Positions 59,740 through 64,000 of a stretch of 64,000 bases of DNA are shown here, one piece after another (position 1 is the stretch's first letter; each line of letters opens with the position of its first letter). The position numbers and the translations under genes are program-made. The stretch covers positions 65,924-129,923 of the forward strand of contig JTDE01000110.1 in the NCBI GenBank assembly GCA_014338405.1, written 5' to 3'. The DNA is from Paragonimus skrjabini miyazakii. Lineage: Eukaryota; Platyhelminthes; Trematoda; Plagiorchiida; Troglotrematidae. The notes under the pieces are model-generated. The model saw only the letters and a program-made list of their open reading frames with translations. It was not told the DNA's origin and did not search any database.

Positions 59740-62700
59740 GTGAACCTTATAATCCCAAATTGATTGAGATACGGTGGACTATCGATTCGATTAATTCTTC
59801 CTCCAGCTGTCACGTATTCACAGTCTATACTCTTGATCGTGACAGTTTACAGTATTTAAGAATTTTCCAAGCTCTCGATTCGAAATTACCTGGTTATCTA
59901 TCATTCATGTGTGCTTAGGGTAGATGCCGACACTACGTAAATTAAATGGAATATTTGTGGGTCTCCATGATGCTGGTTGCAAGTTTGACGTTAGCTTGCA
60001 TTCTCCCACACTGAATGTGTTATTCAGCCGTTGTTTGCGCTGGTAATTCTGCAGTTTACCTGTTTTCACGTTCAGGTTAGCAGTTTGTTTCCCGGGATAT
60101 AAGAAAACTTGCTCTGCATTTGTCAGCAACTGTCTTACCTCAGTCTTACCTCATTCAAATTCACCTCGTTGCACTTCAAATTCAGTCGTTTAATATGCAC
60201 AGGACTCGACCCCATGCCGTACAGTGTGGTATTGAGCGTCTAGTTTCTCTCATTTTGCCAGTTTTTGCATGAAAAGACTACAGTGTCTGCCAAAATGTTC
60301 CCGCCCCCTAAAAACTTAATGATTTTGTTTTCATCATACAGAGAACATAGCTGTTTACATGAAAGCGGTGTGTCATCAGCAAATCGAATTCGTCCATATG
60401 GCACAGCGGAACTTTTGTCTTCATGTTAACTGAAGCAAAAGCTTCATTTGACTTGGTTTGGCCTGACTTGATACTCTAAGGATGAGTCGTGGCAAATTTG
60501 GGGTGGTATAAATGAATACTGGTGACGGTTAGGAATAATTCTCGGTCAGTTGTTCAAATATACCCGGACGTCTCGTCAAAAGTCAAAACGTGGCGAACAA
60601 GCCTGAAGATGATACACCGAAAACGAGCTTGTTCGCCACGTTTTGACTTTTGATGAGTTATCAGTCAGCTAAATCACCTGCATCTAAATAATTACATCGC
60701 ATGCTAGTCTCAGAATCAAGTGACTACTGTCGACTGACGCACTAAATCTGGATGTCATAAAACCAAGCTACACAGGGCTTATTTTAGATGCATAAGAAAC
60801 AAGCGTATTCACAGCCACTTCATCGATCTAACTCTAAGCTTAACTGAATAAACACGAATGTGTAGCGACACCTTCCTTAGTGGTTAACTTTTCCCATGAT
60901 TACTGGCAGCAGGATGTTTTACATCTTAGTGGACGAAGATGATCGTGCGGTTCACCTTTGAAATATGATACGCTGACCGAAAACATCACTGAAGAACTAT
61001 CAACTATTGTTAACGAAACATTCATCAAGCTGTTTTAAGCAGTATCTAAAAGCGATATGTTTTAGTAGAATAGATAATAGCTTGACTATGAAAACGGCAA
61101 AATTAGCTTCCAACCACGCAAAATTGTCAAATAATCTTGAGTTTAACAACAAAATTGATCAAGCAAAATTTCAAAATTCTCCGTTTGCCAAAACCTACGG
61201 ATATTGATCTGTTATATGATTGAAACCTAAGGCTCACACTTATTTTGAAGCAGGAGGACAGTGTTGTTCCCGACATTGTGAACGAACGTCTTGTGGATGA
61301 ACTGATTGTGCCCGTCAACCTCATTTATGACATATTCGCTCGCGTAGACGGTCGTCTTTGCATTGTTTTCTTAGATACATTCGTTTAGTTGTCCCTTTCT
61401 CTAATCAGTTGCGTTAGTCGCTTGAACCGTAGCTTTCGTGAACGGATTTGTATTCACTATCAGGTCTGGTTCGATGGTAGCATAACGTCATCAGCCAACA
61501 GCGCCATATTTACATACATGATAGATCCAAGTCGCTCTATTATAATTACTACATTACGCTCATTCTGTTGAATAAAAGATTATCCATCCGTGGCTGGCAA
61601 GTCTCTAAGTTCTTACCACGGTTGAGACCAGGTCCCGTATCGTTTTGGGATTTTAACAATAACTATCCATCCTTTCCTTCATTAGGTAATGGAGCATTGC
61701 TGGTCAAGCTGTTTAATGGTTACTACTTGACACTCGTGGATTCAGTTCCTATCTGTTTACCGTCTTAATATTTCATCTATAACACAACTGTGGTTTAGTT
61801 GTAGATCGCTGAACACAACCAGTTTCTTCAATAGGTTTTCATTCAAACAATTTTCGAATGGGTTGTTCAAGATGTACTTAATTTCGGATGGTTTCCGATC
61901 AATACTCTAAGTTGCCCTTTAGTTAGTTAATAAATGCTCTACATGGATTCACTTATTTTTTAAATCGTAGATATATATATAATATACACAAAATATAATA
62001 CACATACTCGTAATATAAACCGTGTATATGAGATAAACACATTAAATAAAGTATACGCCATCTTTCTCTGTCCCCATAGAACTACATATTTCGGTTGTGT
62101 TATTCTATGCCGTGTATCGTGCATTCAACATATTGGCCACGAAAGTAAAGTTTGTTGAAATATGAATTCGGCCTTTCAGTGAATTATGAGCACTTGTTAA
62201 CCTGATCACATATGTGGAAGATAACAACATCCTCTTATTTCACATAGGCACTCAGCACGGTTTCAACATAATCATTTTATACAAAAATCCTTTGATTTTC
62301 GTTTTCTTACAAGAACAATTTAAACTAAAATTGTGTCCATATTTCTCGGAGTGTACAAAGGAAAGCGTGAAAATTAATAATCGCCAAACACATGGTATTC
62401 CCATAATGAAATTACGAATAGAATTAGTAAAACTTATTGATTCTGAAGGTACTTTCTTTTAATGGTTTAGCGCCAATTAGATAGACATAATGTAAATAAA
62501 AAATGATAAATGGAAGCTAGCAGATTAAAAACGTGTGATAAAATAGCAGAAGAAAACATCCAACTTCAAAAAATGTTTTCCAAGCTATCATGTTCACTTT
62601 TGGTAGGCTCTATTTTTACCGGTGTGATTACCACTCAACTAACGCCATGCTTTGGGGATTCTTTATTACTGTCGAGGATTTTCAGACAGAACAACATACA

Positions 62701-64000
62701 ACACTCGGAAATCTACACGCCTGTTTTGTGGTGTTGATCAAATAAGGCAATACGTTTCCTTAACGCAATTTAACAACACGGCAAAGTGACACATTGTGCG
62801 AGATTTTGCTATTTTATTCATTGCAATTCGAACATCGCCGCAAACTGACCTCAGCATTTACGTTTCAACTCTGGACGGTATTCAAAACGGAATTTTGCTG
62901 AAAATTCCCATATGAAGCAGCGGTCAGCATTGTTACCTTATGAAGGTGTGGTAAGAGTTTAATTTTAGGTTGTATCAAAGATATGCTTTATTGAGAAGCC
63001 CTAACAAAGTAGGAACTGAAGTCTAATGTTTATTTCAAATAAGAATTGACTGAAAGGCCTATGTAACTAAGAACAGTACGGTCCTCTTTCGATAACCATA
63101 AGTATTAACTACTCGTCCGTAATTTTGTTTACCCTCGTTAATAACACACAAAGGTTGATTACACATGACAATCGCATGTTGATTTGATGCGCGTTGTTAA
63201 GGTACGCATTCTGTTTCATGCTAATGATCTAGCTGTCGGGTTATATTATTTTAGAGAATGGGCTGATGCTGCCCACTCAATCGGGATTCACGATGGCCTG
63301 TGATGAAGCAAATCTGTAGGTGGTTATTCAACGTGATGTCACAATAATCACTGATACTGCAGCGTTTTCGACTACCAAACAACTCACAGTTAGGGATGGT
63401 TTCATTTACTCTGCTCTACTGCTTGCAGTTTTCTTATGTAATCGACAATGTCACTCAGTGGTCCGATTTACACAGAACTGAAAGCGCTCTTCAGTGACAC
63501 GGGGGAATTTAACTTACCGTTCTCGTAGCCAAACCTTCTCCATTATCAATGGTTTCCCTTCTGAGACCGACTAGACTGTATGGGTTGTCAGCATATCGGA
63601 ACATTTGTTGTTTGTCATGCTGATAAATTAGTCTACTTATTTAGGGGAAGTGTAATGCATTACGAACCCGTCACCTGAAATGTCTCAAGTGGTTATAAAA
63701 AAAGGTGAGGGCTGACAGTTTAAAGGAATGATCTTCATTAAATACTTGTGTAACTGTCTGTGTGATCTAACGCTAGACGTGTTTGCGTGCATCGTGATGT
63801 GACATTTAAACCCTTTAGATTTGCAATTAGAAAGTATCAGCAACTACAGCGTCTTTCTATTTACTAACGGAAATTTTGATTTAAACATTGCCCAGGCTAG
63901 ATGTGGTCACAGGGCTTCAGAAGCGTCTTTCTTCTAACACACGTTGTGTCGGTAATTTTTTCTCCAACTATCTTGATAAGTATGGGTGCAGCGTGTCATA
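59740..64000. other. No gene recognised
   Basis: Contains the hairpin at 60572-60657, an AT-dinucleotide-rich tract at about 61966-62000 and a candidate coding piece at 61248-61388: after TTATTTTGAAGCAG one frame is open for 47 codons with codon choice less AT-rich than the flanks (EDSVVPDIVNERLVDELI...), ending in TAG. No family recognised. Confidence 0.4.
60572..60657. repeat. Near-perfect 31-bp inverted repeat (hairpin)
   Basis: Arms 60572-60602 and 60627-60657 match at 30 of 31 positions when one is reversed, around a 24-base loop beginning CTGAAGATGATACACC. Such a stem would be very stable in RNA or single-stranded DNA. No known terminator or RNA family recognised. Confidence 0.9.

Noticed and set aside
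60603..60626. Hammerhead-like words (CTGAAGA and CCGAAAA) in the 60.6 kb hairpin loop
   Set aside because: The core would need CTGANGA plus a stem II and a stem III with a cleavage triplet; no stem II pairs and stem III is absent.
1..64000. CRISPR arrays, bacterial operons, rRNA genes
   Set aside because: No regularly spaced direct repeats, no tightly packed long frames with ribosome binding sites and no rRNA-like sequence were seen; composition and splice signals are eukaryotic.

Overview
This window looks like trematode genomic DNA, most probably from a schistosome or close relative. It is AT-rich with no operon-like packing. It is dominated by old retroelement debris and contains one securely recognised host exon. 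The taxonomic call rests on three things: SINE-like units that combine a tRNA-type Pol III promoter with a hammerhead ribozyme (the architecture of the schistosome Sm-alpha family), Penelope-like elements (PLEs) with hammerheads in their terminal repeats, and CR1-type and RTE-type LINE remains. The species is not determined.

Layout. 1.9-3.5 kb: minus-strand LINE relic (endonuclease plus RT). 6.5-7.3 kb: decayed plus-strand PLE. 10.2-14.3 kb: decayed minus-strand Ty3/gypsy element with two diverged LTRs. 15.06-15.57 kb: 3' end of a minus-strand PLE with a hammerhead. 22.9-23.4 kb: RTE/SR2-like RT relic. 24.9-26.9 kb: a composite repeat interrupted by a young PLE insertion (short target duplication, 103-bp inverted arms, two hammerheads). 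26.9-30.0 kb: the longest CR1-like LINE, minus strand. 34.4-36.2 kb: two hammerhead SINE-like loci, the second a head-to-head inverted dimer with an intact hammerhead. 39.1-39.3 kb: long inverted repeat. 40.7-42.6 kb: second CR1 copy with a 125-bp N gap, followed by the same composite repeat without the PLE (an empty site). 45.18-45.59 kb: an arrestin exon with good splice sites. 47.7-48.4 kb: a third hammerhead SINE-like copy with recognisable A and B boxes. 55.8 kb: solo end of that family. 57.8-59.7 kb: third CR1 copy, internally deleted. 60.6 kb: near-perfect 31-bp hairpin. The remaining stretches look intronic or intergenic, with a few weakly supported candidate exons.

The most interesting signal is the link between hammerhead cleavage sites and element boundaries. 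In both PLE copies that retain a 3' end, the element stops at the base where its own hammerhead would cut, so the downstream stem I strand is missing. In the young copy the inverted 5' arm matches up to exactly the same base and then continues past it. In the SINE-like family the cleaved strand also appears to start an inverted terminal arm. This suggests that ribozyme-cut RNA ends were the templates or primers for integration. Hammerheads in PLEs and in Sm-alpha are known from the literature; the boundary coincidence is what is read here directly from the sequence.
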